From assembly GCF_051379705.1 (NCBI RefSeq), contig NZ_CP179868.1, positions 2,542,001 to 2,606,000 on the forward strand: a DNA stretch of 64,000 bases, in the 5' to 3' direction. The stretch is from Ekhidna sp051379705. GTDB taxonomy: Bacteria; Bacteroidota; Bacteroidia; Cytophagales; Cyclobacteriaceae. The notes below the pieces were generated by a model that had not been told where the DNA came from, made no database searches, and saw nothing but the letters and a program-made list of their open reading frames with translations. Made by a program: the position numbers and the translations under genes. Of the stretch, positions 9,565-18,548 are shown piece after piece (the first letter of the stretch is position 1; each line of letters starts with the position of its first letter).

Positions 9565-10275
9565 ATGAAAGCGATAATAGTAGATGACGAACGATTAGCA
9601 AGGAAAGAACTGACTTCACTTCTGGCGAGCCACCCCGAAATAGAGATAGTAGATGAAGCGGCAAATCCTGATGAGGCAATGGAGAAAATTGAAAAACACG
9701 ATCCGGATGTGGTGTTTTTGGATATTCAGATGCCGGGCAAGACCGGCTTTGAAATGCTTGAAGAAATGGAGCGCGTTCCACAAGTGATTTTCACTACAGC
9801 TTACGATGAATTTGCATTGAAGGCGTTCGAATACAATGCATTGGACTATCTGCTTAAACCTATCCAGCCGGAGCGACTAGCCGAGAGCCTAAATAAAGTT
9901 TCAATCAAAGCTTCTAAGAAGCCTGCAAAAGATCAGAAGCTTGGCAGCAAAGATCAAGTCTTTGTTAAAGATGGAGACAAATGTTGGTTTGTAAAACTTG
10001 AGGATGTTCGACTCTTTGAGTCTGATGGGAATTATATCAAAGTCTATTTTGACAAGTTCAAACCAATGATTCATAAGTCACTTAATGCTTTGGATGAACG
10101 ACTCGATGATCGCCATTTCTTTCGAGCCAGCCGGAAGCACATTATTAATTTGGGCTGGGTGGAGTCGATAGACACGTGGTTCAATGGAGGTCTTTTGGTA
10201 CAGCTAAAAGGCGGAGAAAAAATCGAAGTAAGCCGAAGGCAATCGGCTAGATTCCGCGAAATGATGAGTCTTTAG
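9565..10275 (+). CDS. LytTR family response regulator
   Basis: DNA-binding response regulator, the cognate partner of the preceding LytS-type kinase. The receiver domain (residues 1-115) has acidic residues D7 and D8, phosphoacceptor D53 in VVFLDIQMPG, and the K of LLKPIQPERL. The C-terminal LytTR domain includes VRLFESDGNYIKVYF and FFRASRKHIINL. I start at the ATG at 9565 (MKAIIVDDE), ten bases after the kinase stop. The ATG at 9547 and TTG at 9544 overlap the kinase and add only six or seven residues, and they remain possible. The target genes cannot be inferred. The 3' end overlaps the converging small gene by 4 bases. Confidence 0.94.
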   Translation: MKAIIVDDERLARKELTSLLASHPEIEIVDEAANPDEAMEKIEKHDPDVVFLDIQMPGKTGFEMLEEMERVPQVIFTTAYDEFALKAFEYNALDYLLKPIQPERLAESLNKVSIKASKKPAKDQKLGSKDQVFVKDGDKCWFVKLEDVRLFESDGNYIKVYFDKFKPMIHKSLNALDERLDDRHFFRASRKHIINLGWVESIDTWFNGGLLVQLKGGEKIEVSRRQSARFREMMSL

Positions 10276-10637
10276 TCTTTCACAACTTCCAGAAATTCTT
10301 TCTCTACATGCCAGTCTTTGGATAGGGTAAGAATTGCGGTGGTCTCCATTTCAGTCACATAGCCTTTCTTGTGAGTCTCCTCCCAAACCTCCATGAGATG
10401 TTTGATTCGATCAGACGAACTCATCTTTGTAAAGATCTTGGATAGGAATTCTCGCGATCTTTCAAATGCAGATAAGTAATCCTCAGAAATGAAGTTATTC
10501 GCCCATTCCATCTCTTCTTTTGCCTGCATTTTATCGGCAGTCTGCTCAAGCATTGCCCGTTCATCATCATCTAATCCATGATAGTGGAAAATCAGCGACT
10601 TAAGTAAAAGGAGAGCTTTTTTTGTTGTGGCGTCCAT
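10272..10637 (-). CDS. Conserved-looking cytoplasmic helical protein, function unknown
   Basis: I do not recognise the family. The 121-residue protein has no signal peptide or membrane segment and looks almost wholly alpha-helical and charged. DDDERAMLEQTADKM and the C-terminal LTLSKDWHVEKEFLEVVKD loosely recall TerB-like helical proteins, but I cannot see TerB metal-ligand motifs, so I do not assign it. It converges on the response regulator gene with a 4-base overlap. A TAnnTTTG element lies 9 bases before its ATG, which would give a very short leader. Confidence 0.55.
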   Translation of the reverse strand: MDATTKKALLLLKSLIFHYHGLDDDERAMLEQTADKMQAKEEMEWANNFISEDYLSAFERSREFLSKIFTKMSSSDRIKHLMEVWEETHKKGYVTEMETTAILTLSKDWHVEKEFLEVVKD

Positions 10638-10645
10638 AGCGTCTG

Positions 10646-10653
10646 CAAAAGTA
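10646..10653 (-). promoter_or_regulatory. Candidate Bacteroidota -7 element
   Basis: On the minus strand this reads TACTTTTG, matching TAnnTTTG, just before the ATG at 10637. No TTTG was found at the proper distance upstream, so the assignment is tentative. Confidence 0.3.
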
Positions 10654-10738
10654 GGCCTTAACCTGCATTATCCCTAGGGAGATCAGGTGTTGAGATTTAT
10701 TTTTATGCTATCGGTTTCTCAATACTTCAATTTCTAAG

Positions 10739-11866
10739 TTACTCCGAAAAAAAAAGCCTAAGGGCAATTTCGTCGGCAACTAGAAATCCCTTTGGCTTTA
10801 AACTTAAAAATCCTTCTTTTATTTCAATCAATTCTTGATTGAGGATGTCTTGAATAAACTCGAAATGAAGAGTCTCCAGATTCTCACCGATCGTGTGCTT
10901 TACTTCGTTCAAGTTGAGGCCATTAGCTGTTCGTAGCTGAGTTAGTATTTTTTCATTTATTCTCTGAGTCTTGGATAAAACTTCAGTTTCATAGTACAAA
11001 GACTCATCACGGATAGCTTTAAGATACTTGGCATTGTTTCGAACATTGAACCTTCTCGATTTACCGTTAAAGGAGTGAGCGCCTGGGCCAGCTCCGAGGT
11101 AAGACACACCTGACCAGTAAGCGTTGTTATGTCGGGAAGAAAAGCCTTCTTTTCCAAAATTGGATACCTCGTATTGACGGAAGCCTCGATCTCTTAAGTA
11201 TTCGATTGCAAATAAGTACTGGTTTGCAGCTTCATCCTCTGGAACTTGTAAGAGTTTGTTTTGTCTCTCCCATTTACCGAAGACAGTCTGTTCTTCTATT
11301 GTGAGCCCATACAATGAAATGTGCTCCGGTTGCAAATTCGTAATGGTTTCAAGGTCGGCTTCCCATTGTTTTTTGTTATGATCCGGTATGGCATAGATAA
11401 GATCAAGAGAAATGTTTGTGAACCCGGCTGCTCTAGCGTTTTCAAAAGCTCGGATTGACTCTTCAGAATTATGAGCCCGATTCATCCATTCAAGTTTGGA
11501 TTCAGCAAAAGTTTGAACACCAATACTTAAGCGATTGACCCCCAGATCAAAGAGACCCTTAGCTTTGGATGCTGAAAGATCTTCTGGGTTAGCTTCAAGT
11601 GTGATTTCTGCATGGTTGCCAACTTCATAATGACTTCTGATCGCTTCCAACAAATACTTGATTTCGTCAAGAATTAATAATGAAGGTGTTCCGCCTCCAA
11701 AATAAATAGTACTGATACTGTCAGTTAAATAAGACTTGCGGGCAGCAATTTCCTTTGCAATTGCATTCACCATTTCGTTTTGTGTTTTCAGATTCGTGCT
11801 GAAGTGAAAATCACAATAGTGACATGCTTGTCTACAAAAAGGAATGTGTATATAAATACCTGCCAT
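10739..11866 (-). CDS. hemW: HemW-like radical SAM protein (heme chaperone, coproporphyrinogen III oxidase-related)
   Basis: Radical SAM protein of the HemW group, once annotated as oxygen-independent coproporphyrinogen oxidase. Characterised HemW delivers heme to target proteins. The [4Fe-4S] cysteines follow the pattern C11-x3-C15-x2-C18 (FCRQACHYCDF). The SAM-binding GGGTPSLL motif and the HemN C-terminal domain are present. Unlike true HemN, the protein is short (375 residues) and lacks the extended N-terminal segment with an extra cysteine, which favours HemW. It is divergent from the Omp85-like gene with a 26-base gap between starts. A hemD gene lies 2.7 kb away on the other strand. Confidence 0.9.
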   Translation of the reverse strand: MAGIYIHIPFCRQACHYCDFHFSTNLKTQNEMVNAIAKEIAARKSYLTDSISTIYFGGGTPSLLILDEIKYLLEAIRSHYEVGNHAEITLEANPEDLSASKAKGLFDLGVNRLSIGVQTFAESKLEWMNRAHNSEESIRAFENARAAGFTNISLDLIYAIPDHNKKQWEADLETITNLQPEHISLYGLTIEEQTVFGKWERQNKLLQVPEDEAANQYLFAIEYLRDRGFRQYEVSNFGKEGFSSRHNNAYWSGVSYLGAGPGAHSFNGKSRRFNVRNNAKYLKAIRDESLYYETEVLSKTQRINEKILTQLRTANGLNLNEVKHTIGENLETLHFEFIQDILNQELIEIKEGFLSLKPKGFLVADEIALRLFFSE

Positions 11867-11892
11867 TATTTGAAGCTAAATTGCAAAGACCG

Positions 11893-13506
11893 ATGCAAAG
11901 AATCCTGATTCCATTGTTTTTTGTGCTCGCCCTTCACGCCAATGCGCAGATTTCTTGTCAATTGTATGTTGATAGTGAAGAGTTTGATAAGATCGAGTTT
12001 GACGATACTACGAAATTAATTAATCATGTAAATGAGAAACTGATTGACTGGATTGATGCTGGATATTATTTCTCCGGATTGGACTCTGTAAAAACAGATT
12101 TATCGATCGTTTCAATTTTTTTACATAGAGGAAAAAAAATGAAGACAAAGTCATCCTCTTTTAGAGGCACAAGACTTCATGCACATTTGAAGCGTCAACT
12201 GAAAGAGTACGCAAATTCAGGCTACCCATTCGCTACCATCCGATTCGATTCGGCTTCCTTGTCACAAAAAACCATGACCGGAAACTTAGTCGTTGAGACC
12301 GGACCCGAGATCAACTATGATTCAGCATATTTTTTCACTGACTTAAAAACAAATCACTCTTACATCTATCAGTTGCTAGACGTTGTGCCGGAAGAGCCAT
12401 ACAGTGAGAGAGGCTACCGTTTGATTTCTCGCAAAATAGAGAGATCATCATTCCTAAGCTTGCAACGTTCCACTGATCTTGCATTCAAAGACAACAAAGC
12501 CAAAACTTTCTTAGATATTAAAGAAGATGCCTCTAGTTCTTTCCAGGGCGTAATAGGATTACAACAAGTACAGAATGGTAAAACCACAGCGGTCGGCGCC
12601 CTGGAATTAGACATTCAAAATCTATTCCGCTCTGGTAAGCAATTCAAATTTGCATGGGAAAAGTACGCAAAGCAATCTCAAAACTTGAGCATGTTTTACA
12701 AGCATCCATTTATCCTGGATTCCAAAATTTCTCCTTCCTTCAATTTTGAACTTTTAAAACAAGACACAACCTTTCTGAGCAGAAAAACATCTGTAGGAAT
12801 CCATACCTTCGTTGCTCCAAGAGTTGAAATATTGTTGGAATATGAATCAACCAATGGAACTCTATTGTCCACAAGTTTGGAAGCTTTAAGAAGCTCAGGC
12901 TTAGCAGATTTTAAGCGAAAAATTTACGGAGTACAATTATCGAAAGGTCATCTATCAGCTCTTGGTGAAAGAAAGAGCGCAGTAGTTTGGGATCTGTCTT
13001 TTTCGGCAGGAAAAAAAACAATCTCACGAAATCTAAGCATTCCAGATAATTACTACGACTCGATTCAGACAGAGTCAAACTTTTATCGACTTCAAGCTTC
13101 TTTGGCTTACCAATTAAAAATATCAAAAAGGCAATCTTTTTTTCATCACATCAAAAATGGCACCTTGCAAAATGACGAATTACTTCAAAACGAACTCTAT
13201 AGGATTGGAGGGCTTAGTTCCCTGAGAGGCTTCAATGAAAAAGATTTTTTTGTAAAAAGCTACCTGCTGAGCAGGGTAGAGTTCAGATCTTTTTTCGAAG
13301 ATAGAAGTTATGCATATGTATTCTATGACTATCTTTTTTTTAGTAATGGATCACAGTCAGACCAACCCTTTGGTTTAGGTTTGGGGTTTGCACTTGCTAC
13401 TTCAGCAGGACAATTTAGTTTTGCACTCGCAGTGGGTAGATCAGATGCCCAGCAGATATCTTTTTCAAATATGAAAGCGCACTTCGGATATATTTCCAGA
13501 TTCTAA
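11893..13506 (+). CDS. Omp85/BamA-superfamily outer membrane protein
   Basis: Exported protein of about 537 residues with the signal peptide MQRILIPLFFVLALHANAQ. The ATG at 11893 is chosen because the upstream frame start at 11824 lies inside the divergent hemW gene. The C-terminal half has the bacterial surface antigen signature GGLSSLRGF, the Omp85 L6 RGF motif, followed by alternating barrel strands and a terminal phenylalanine (HFGYISRF). The N-terminal region of about 170 residues could hold one or two divergent POTRA-like domains. It is smaller than BamA (about 800 residues), so it is probably an accessory Omp85 or TamA/ShlB-like transporter rather than the main BAM barrel. The next gene starts one base after its stop. 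Confidence 0.82.
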   Translation: MQRILIPLFFVLALHANAQISCQLYVDSEEFDKIEFDDTTKLINHVNEKLIDWIDAGYYFSGLDSVKTDLSIVSIFLHRGKKMKTKSSSFRGTRLHAHLKRQLKEYANSGYPFATIRFDSASLSQKTMTGNLVVETGPEINYDSAYFFTDLKTNHSYIYQLLDVVPEEPYSERGYRLISRKIERSSFLSLQRSTDLAFKDNKAKTFLDIKEDASSSFQGVIGLQQVQNGKTTAVGALELDIQNLFRSGKQFKFAWEKYAKQSQNLSMFYKHPFILDSKISPSFNFELLKQDTTFLSRKTSVGIHTFVAPRVEILLEYESTNGTLLSTSLEALRSSGLADFKRKIYGVQLSKGHLSALGERKSAVVWDLSFSAGKKTISRNLSIPDNYYDSIQTESNFYRLQASLAYQLKISKRQSFFHHIKNGTLQNDELLQNELYRIGGLSSLRGFNEKDFFVKSYLLSRVEFRSFFEDRSYAYVFYDYLFFSNGSQSDQPFGLGLGFALATSAGQFSFALAVGRSDAQQISFSNMKAHFGYISRF

Positions 13507-13507
13507 A

Positions 13508-14590
13508 ATGAGACAACTTACTTTCATAATTGGCTTTTGTTGTTTTCTGGGAGCAGTTGGTCAGCAAGACACAATAGTTGTTACAGACTATACCAAAATA
13601 ATGGTAGGGACAGATCAGAAGGGAGAAGTATTTCCTGTAACATCATTAGATGAAATAAAGCAGGCTGGATTTTTTATTAATGGCGTACCGAATGGAATAA
13701 TGCGGATTTGTTCATCCGAAGATTTATTTATTTGGATTAACGGAAAATTAATAGATGTCATAGATGACTGTAATTTTTATGCTCCTCAGACATTTTTTCA
13801 ATTTGCAGAGTCAGATACCATTTATGTTTCATTCAGCACAAAAAACTCGCTGGCTGAATTAAAATGTGAGCTGGTAATTTTTGAAGATCTTTTGGTTATA
13901 CGAGATCAGGTTTCTCATCCAAGAGAAGTAAGAGATACATTTAATGAATTTGTCATAATTGCATTACTATTACTACTTTCTTTTTTAGGTGTAATTGTAT
14001 CAACATTTCCATCTCGAGTTTCCTATTTGGTGGAAAAATCGTTCACCCTGAAGGCCAGCGCTTATGAATTTGTGAATACTAGCTTTTTCACAGGAGCAAG
14101 CATATATGTATTAATCTTCTATTCTTTAGCACTTGCTTTCACCGGAGTATATTTAGACTCACTCCTTTCCTACGGATTGTTTGAAAAGCCAGAATCACTT
14201 ACCGGCTTTTTTATTAGCTGGATTCAAATAGCCAGCATAATTTTTCTTTTGTTTCACCTTAAGTGGCTAGTTATATCTGTAGTAGCCGGCTTGTTTCGAT
14301 TTCGCGATTTAAAGAATTATCAACTTTTTGACTTTCTCAATTTCAATTTAGTTCTTCTGATTCCTTTCCTGCTTTTTTTGGTTCTCGATTTTATTTTGAA
14401 TGACTCGTCACAGTCTTGGATAACACAAGGCTACATGATACTATTTCCAATCATGCTGATTCTGTTCGTATTATGGTTCACATTGAAATTTGTTAATAAT
14501 TCACCACGTAAAAAACTTAGTATTATTTCCTACCTTTGTGCCACGGAAATCATACCTGTCATTATTTTGCTAGGTTGGTTCTTCAAATAA
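13508..14590 (+). CDS. DUF4271 domain-containing membrane protein
   Basis: The signal peptide (MRQLTFIIGFCCFLGAVGQ) is followed by a periplasmic segment of about 125 residues. Then come about six to eight hydrophobic helices (EFVIIALLLLLSFLGVIVS, ASIYVLIFYSLALAFTG, and so on to IIPVIILLGWFFK). This matches the Bacteroidota-specific DUF4271 family, which is often encoded directly before uroporphyrinogen-III synthase, exactly as here. Its function is not known to me. It starts one base after the Omp85-like gene and 21 bases before hemD, so the three are probably one transcript. Confidence 0.8.
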   Translation: MRQLTFIIGFCCFLGAVGQQDTIVVTDYTKIMVGTDQKGEVFPVTSLDEIKQAGFFINGVPNGIMRICSSEDLFIWINGKLIDVIDDCNFYAPQTFFQFAESDTIYVSFSTKNSLAELKCELVIFEDLLVIRDQVSHPREVRDTFNEFVIIALLLLLSFLGVIVSTFPSRVSYLVEKSFTLKASAYEFVNTSFFTGASIYVLIFYSLALAFTGVYLDSLLSYGLFEKPESLTGFFISWIQIASIIFLLFHLKWLVISVVAGLFRFRDLKNYQLFDFLNFNLVLLIPFLLFLVLDFILNDSSQSWITQGYMILFPIMLILFVLWFTLKFVNNSPRKKLSIISYLCATEIIPVIILLGWFFK

Positions 14591-14611
14591 TCACAAAAAG
14601 TAGAAACTTAC

Positions 14612-15406
14612 ATGAGTGCGACTGATGATCTATTAGTAACGGATAAAGAGCGTTTGAAAAATGTAAAGAGTGTTTTAGTATCTCAACCTGAACCTTCTGA
14701 TCCGAATTCACCGTATCATAAATTAGCGGAAAAGTACAATTTGAAAATTGACTTTCGCAAATTTATTGAAATCGATCCTGTAGATATTAAAGAGTTCAGA
14801 AAACAAAAAGTGAACATCCTTGATCACTCGGCAGTAATTTTTACAAGTAGAAATGCAGTTGACCATTTCTTCAGACTCGCAACCGAAAGCAAGATTGAAA
14901 TTCCGACCGATATGAAGTATTTCTGCATTTCGGAAACTACTGCCAATTACCTACAGAAATATATTGTAATTCGTAAGAGAAAAATATTTACTGGTGAGCG
15001 AACTGCTCAGGACCTATTAAATGTCATTAAGAAACACAAAAACGAGAAGTATATTTTTCCATGTTCTGATATCAGAACTGATCATATTCCAGATTTTCTG
15101 AATGAGAATGGATATGAGTGGTCGGAGGCAACAATATACAGGACTGTAGCTGCGGACCTTTCTGATTTGGATGATGTTACTTATGATATCATAGCTTTTT
15201 TCAGCCCCTCTGGAATTGAATCATTGTTTCAGAACTTCCCAGAGTTTAAGCAGAATAATACAAGAATTGCAGCTTTTGGCCCAACTACTTCAAAGGCGGT
15301 GAAAGATGCTGATCTGATATTAGACATTCAGGCACCACTTCCAAATGCACCTTCAATGACCGGTGCAATCGAAGTTTACGTAAAAGAAGCTAATAACATT
15401 TCTTAG
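14612..15406 (+). CDS. hemD: Uroporphyrinogen-III synthase
   Basis: HemD closes and inverts ring D of hydroxymethylbilane to give uroporphyrinogen III in tetrapyrrole synthesis. The two-lobed fold is recognisable from VKSVLVSQPEPSDP at the N-terminus, HSAVIFTSRNAVDHFF (the family's T-S-xx-A-V motif), and IIAFFSPSGIESLF with IAAFGPTTSKAV in the second lobe. The length of 264 residues is usual. Other heme genes are not adjacent, and the DUF4271 neighbour is the usual Bacteroidota partner. The final gene of its run, it is followed by a 110-base intergenic stretch with two inverted repeats. Confidence 0.9.
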   Translation: MSATDDLLVTDKERLKNVKSVLVSQPEPSDPNSPYHKLAEKYNLKIDFRKFIEIDPVDIKEFRKQKVNILDHSAVIFTSRNAVDHFFRLATESKIEIPTDMKYFCISETTANYLQKYIVIRKRKIFTGERTAQDLLNVIKKHKNEKYIFPCSDIRTDHIPDFLNENGYEWSEATIYRTVAADLSDLDDVTYDIIAFFSPSGIESLFQNFPEFKQNNTRIAAFGPTTSKAVKDADLILDIQAPLPNAPSMTGAIEVYVKEANNIS

Positions 15407-15423
15407 AAATAAGGGTATATAGA

Positions 15424-15444
15424 TTGTAAGAGTTATACTTACAA
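15424..15444. repeat. Inverted repeat upstream of sprF-like gene (first of two)
   Basis: Perfect 7-bp arms TTGTAAG (15424-15430) and CTTACAA (15438-15444) flank a 7-base spacer. No T-run follows, so it looks more like a binding site than a terminator. Confidence 0.4.
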
Positions 15445-15455
15445 GTAAATGATCA

Positions 15456-15477
15456 ATGCATTTTCAATGAAATGCAT
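15456..15477. repeat. Inverted repeat upstream of sprF-like gene (second of two)
   Basis: Perfect 8-bp arms ATGCATTT (15456-15463) and AAATGCAT (15470-15477) flank a 6-base spacer, 39 bases before the ATG at 15517. No T-run follows. Possible operator or mRNA structure. Confidence 0.4.
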
Positions 15478-15516
15478 GGAATTCATAATTAGGCTCGTAT
15501 TAAAAGAAAATTAAAT

Positions 15517-16485
15517 ATGAAACGTAGCGTCAAGATTTCATTCTCTGCGCTTATGATTTTCATTTCCTATTTTGGATTTGGACAAAATGATTTCTTTTTC
15601 AATCATTATATGTTCAATCCATCATACTACAATCCGGCATGGGTGGGGACAGAAGATCAAGCTTTTGCAGCTGCCCATCATAGAAGTCAATGGGCAGGAT
15701 ACAATGCTACAGTTGATCCAGGAGGAGCTCCAACTACTCAATTGATCTCTTTGGTCGTTCCTGTAAAAACTACATTTTCTGGATTTGGATTGTCAGTTTC
15801 TAATGACAAGACAGGGCCACTTAGCGTAATACAGGCAAGGATTTCTATTTCAGCCAAAAAAGAATTTGCATTCGGTAATATATCATTTGGAATCATGCCA
15901 TCAATAAATGCAAACTCAATTAATACTGATTATTTGAGATTTGTAGATCAAGATGATCAAATCATTCGCACACTGATTGAGCAGGGGGGTGGGTCACAAC
16001 TTAAACCAAACTTACATGCCGGACTATATTTCCAGTCTCGGAAAGATTATTTTATTGGTGCCTCGGTAGAAAATATTTTGCAACCCACATTTGATTTTGG
16101 CAGCCTTGCAAGAAATCAAACCTCACTCAATTATATATTAATGGGAGGGACCTCAGTTGGTTTGATGAGGGGGTTAGTGCTGAATCCTACAGTAATGGTT
16201 CGGTCAGATTTAAATACCTATACATATGATATTAGTGCCGTAGCGGTGTATCAGGAACGAATGTGGGGAGGCCTGGCCTTCAGAAGAGCTGAATCACTAA
16301 GTATCCTGTTGGGATATTCTTTTTTAGAAGACAACAAGTTAAAGGCAGGTTATTCGTTTGACTATGTGATAAAGGATAAAGATGCTAAACAACCAACCTC
16401 TCATGAGGTCTTCATTCGCTATGATTTACCTGAATTAGTCTTCGGTGGAAGGAAAGCTGTGAAAACCCCTAGGTTCACATTTTAG
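15517..16485 (+). CDS. PorP/SprF family type IX secretion membrane protein
   Basis: Outer membrane protein of the PorP/SprF family, whose members act in T9SS assembly or in anchoring particular secreted adhesins. The signal peptide (MKRSVKISFSALMIFISYFGFGQ) is followed by the family hallmark start NHYMFNPSYYNPAWVGT, which resembles the usual N-x-x-x-NPAYAG pattern. A beta-barrel pattern of about 300 residues follows. It lies directly before gldK on the same strand, with 145 bases between. PorP-like genes also precede gldK/porK in other Bacteroidota, which supports a core T9SS role rather than a cargo-specific SprF role, though the two cannot be separated by sequence alone. Confidence 0.9.
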   Translation: MKRSVKISFSALMIFISYFGFGQNDFFFNHYMFNPSYYNPAWVGTEDQAFAAAHHRSQWAGYNATVDPGGAPTTQLISLVVPVKTTFSGFGLSVSNDKTGPLSVIQARISISAKKEFAFGNISFGIMPSINANSINTDYLRFVDQDDQIIRTLIEQGGGSQLKPNLHAGLYFQSRKDYFIGASVENILQPTFDFGSLARNQTSLNYILMGGTSVGLMRGLVLNPTVMVRSDLNTYTYDISAVAVYQERMWGGLAFRRAESLSILLGYSFLEDNKLKAGYSFDYVIKDKDAKQPTSHEVFIRYDLPELVFGGRKAVKTPRFTF

Positions 16486-16630
16486 TCAGATAAGTAATTG
16501 CCTTCATCCAAAATTGGAAGCAAAACTTGTCCCGTATCGATTTATGATTATATATTTAGGCAGAATATCGTGCAATAATTCTTGCTAAAGTTTGTTTATT
16601 TTACATACTTGCATGATCAATAAAGGTGTT

Positions 16631-17665
16631 ATGAATAAAATGCGTGTTTTTACAATCTCAAATTGTATTGTCCTTTGCTGTGCCATAATTCTTTCAGGAT
16701 GTGGACTTTTTGGCGGAGATCAAGGAGACAAAGGGGAGCTAATTGGAGCTCCTGATAGACTAGGATGGGAAATGACCAGGCCATATGGAATGGTTTCAGT
16801 GCCATCTGGGACTTTTCACATGGGGCAGGCGGATGAAGATGTCGCCGCCACTCAAATAAATTTTAATAAACAAGTGACCATCGGGGCATTCTTTATGGAT
16901 GATACAGAAATCACCAATAATGAATACCGACAGTTTACACAAAATTTGCAGGAAAGTTCAGAGATTGATTTGCCTACTGGCTTTTCAATAGCTGACCTGA
17001 TGCCTGACACAACTGTGTGGACTAGAGACTACACACACCATATGGGTGATCCTTTAGTGGTGTATTACTGGTCGCATCCTGCATTTGATGATTATCCAGT
17101 TGTCGGAGTGGATTGGAAATCGGCTAAATATTTCTCCGAATGGAGAACCCAATATTTGAATGATTACCGATCTAGCGTTGGTCTTCCGGTTATGCCTAAC
17201 TTCAGACTTCCCTCAGAAGCGGAGTGGGAATATGCTTCTCGTGGAGGAAGAGATATGGCGAAGTACCCTTGGGGTAATCCTTATATAAGGAACGCTAAAG
17301 GTTGTCTTCTTGCAAATTTCAAACCTGGAAGAGGTAACTATTTTGATGATGGTTATGCGTATACATCTCCAATAGGAACATATTTCGCTAATGAATATGG
17401 TCTGTATGATATGGCTGGAAATGTTGCTGAATGGTGCGAGGATGCATATAATCCGTCTGCAATGCCACTTACTTGGGATTTGAACCCAACATATTTTGAT
17501 GACAACATTCCCTATAAAGTAATCAGAGGAGGTTCTTGGAAAGATATAGCCTATTATTTGGAAACTGGAACTCGATCTTTCGAGCATCAGGATACAACAA
17601 GAGCTTCGATAGGATTTAGATGTGCTATGACTTATCTTGGCCGATCGTCAGGATATGAATTTTAA
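16631..17665 (+). CDS. gldK: T9SS lipoprotein GldK/PorK (SUMF1/FGE-like domain)
   Basis: Outer membrane lipoprotein which, with GldN, forms the periplasmic ring of the type IX secretion machine. The lipobox is LSGC followed by GLFGG, so a lipidated cysteine is expected about 24 residues after the ATG at 16631. Earlier starts at 16592 (TTG) and 16613 are possible. The remainder is a formylglycine-generating-enzyme-like fold: VPSGTFHMGQ, FRLPSEAEWEYASRGG, YDMAGNVAEWCED and VIRGGSW. GldK uses this fold structurally, not as an enzyme. It heads gldKLMN, with gaps of 42, 25 and 22 bases between successive genes. Confidence 0.95.
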   Translation: MNKMRVFTISNCIVLCCAIILSGCGLFGGDQGDKGELIGAPDRLGWEMTRPYGMVSVPSGTFHMGQADEDVAATQINFNKQVTIGAFFMDDTEITNNEYRQFTQNLQESSEIDLPTGFSIADLMPDTTVWTRDYTHHMGDPLVVYYWSHPAFDDYPVVGVDWKSAKYFSEWRTQYLNDYRSSVGLPVMPNFRLPSEAEWEYASRGGRDMAKYPWGNPYIRNAKGCLLANFKPGRGNYFDDGYAYTSPIGTYFANEYGLYDMAGNVAEWCEDAYNPSAMPLTWDLNPTYFDDNIPYKVIRGGSWKDIAYYLETGTRSFEHQDTTRASIGFRCAMTYLGRSSGYEF

Positions 17666-17707
17666 TAAAACAATAACGAATAAATTACTAACCTAAATAT
17701 TATTACA

Positions 17708-18523
17708 ATGAGCAAAAAAGGCGGATTTCAGGAGCTTCTCTATTCCACTATAATGCCTAAAATTTATGGAATAGGAGCTGCAGTTGTAATCGTGGGAGCG
17801 ATGTTTAAGATTCTTCACATGCCTGGTGCGGCCCTCATGCTTGGGGTTGGTCTCACCACAGAGGCAGTTATTTTCTTTCTAAGTGCATTCGAACCGAAGC
17901 ACGCTGAGCCAGATTGGGCAAAAGTTTACCCAGAACTAGCTGATGATTATGATGGTCCTTCTGCGGCTCCAAGGAAAGCTGTTCCTCAAGCTACAGGAGC
18001 TTCTGCGCAAATGGATAAAATGTTAGCGGATGCTAAAGTTGGGCCTGAGCTAATTAAGAGCCTTGGTGATGGAATGAGAAGTATGGCCTCTTCTGCTAAA
18101 AACATGGCTAATCTTAGCGATGCAGCTTCTGCGACTAATGACTATGCTAAAAATGTCAAGTCGGCTTCTAATTCATTAACTGAAATGAATAAATCTTATG
18201 CCTCAGCAATGGAAGCTATGTCAGGAATGGCTGATGCAACAAAAGACACTAAGGAATATCATAGTCAGGTTCAGAACGTAACTAAGAGCCTAGGTGCTTT
18301 GAATGCTGTATATGAAATGGAACTGAAGGATGCTCAGAGCCATACCAAAGCATTAAATAAATTTTACTCCAACATTAGTGGTGCACTTGAAAGTATGGCT
18401 GATGCAGGAAAAGAAACTTCTGCGTTTCAGGCTGAACTTAACAAGCTCACTTCGAACATTTCTGCTCTTAATAAAGTATACGGTAATATGCTTACCGCAA
18501 TGAGAGGTAGTAGTCAACAATAA
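17708..18523 (+). CDS. gldL: T9SS inner membrane motor protein GldL
   Basis: Inner membrane component that with GldM forms the proton-driven rotary motor powering T9SS export and gliding. Two transmembrane helices lie near the N-terminus (about residues 17-33 and 41-61). Acidic residues E52 and E62 are ten apart in or at the end of helix 2, the same spacing as the functionally important pair reported for Flavobacterium GldL. The rest is a cytoplasmic coiled-coil tail containing a recurring block of about 60 residues (MADATKDTKEYHSQV and MADAGKETSAFQAEL). Length is 271 residues. It is always adjacent to gldM, as here. Confidence 0.96.
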   Translation: MSKKGGFQELLYSTIMPKIYGIGAAVVIVGAMFKILHMPGAALMLGVGLTTEAVIFFLSAFEPKHAEPDWAKVYPELADDYDGPSAAPRKAVPQATGASAQMDKMLADAKVGPELIKSLGDGMRSMASSAKNMANLSDAASATNDYAKNVKSASNSLTEMNKSYASAMEAMSGMADATKDTKEYHSQVQNVTKSLGALNAVYEMELKDAQSHTKALNKFYSNISGALESMADAGKETSAFQAELNKLTSNISALNKVYGNMLTAMRGSSQQ

Positions 18524-18548
18524 ACTAAACCCTTAAAACAAATCAATT

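Noticed and set aside
11824..11892. Longer N-terminus for the Omp85-like protein
   Set aside because: It would overlap the divergent hemW gene and put 23 residues before a clean signal peptide starting at 11893.
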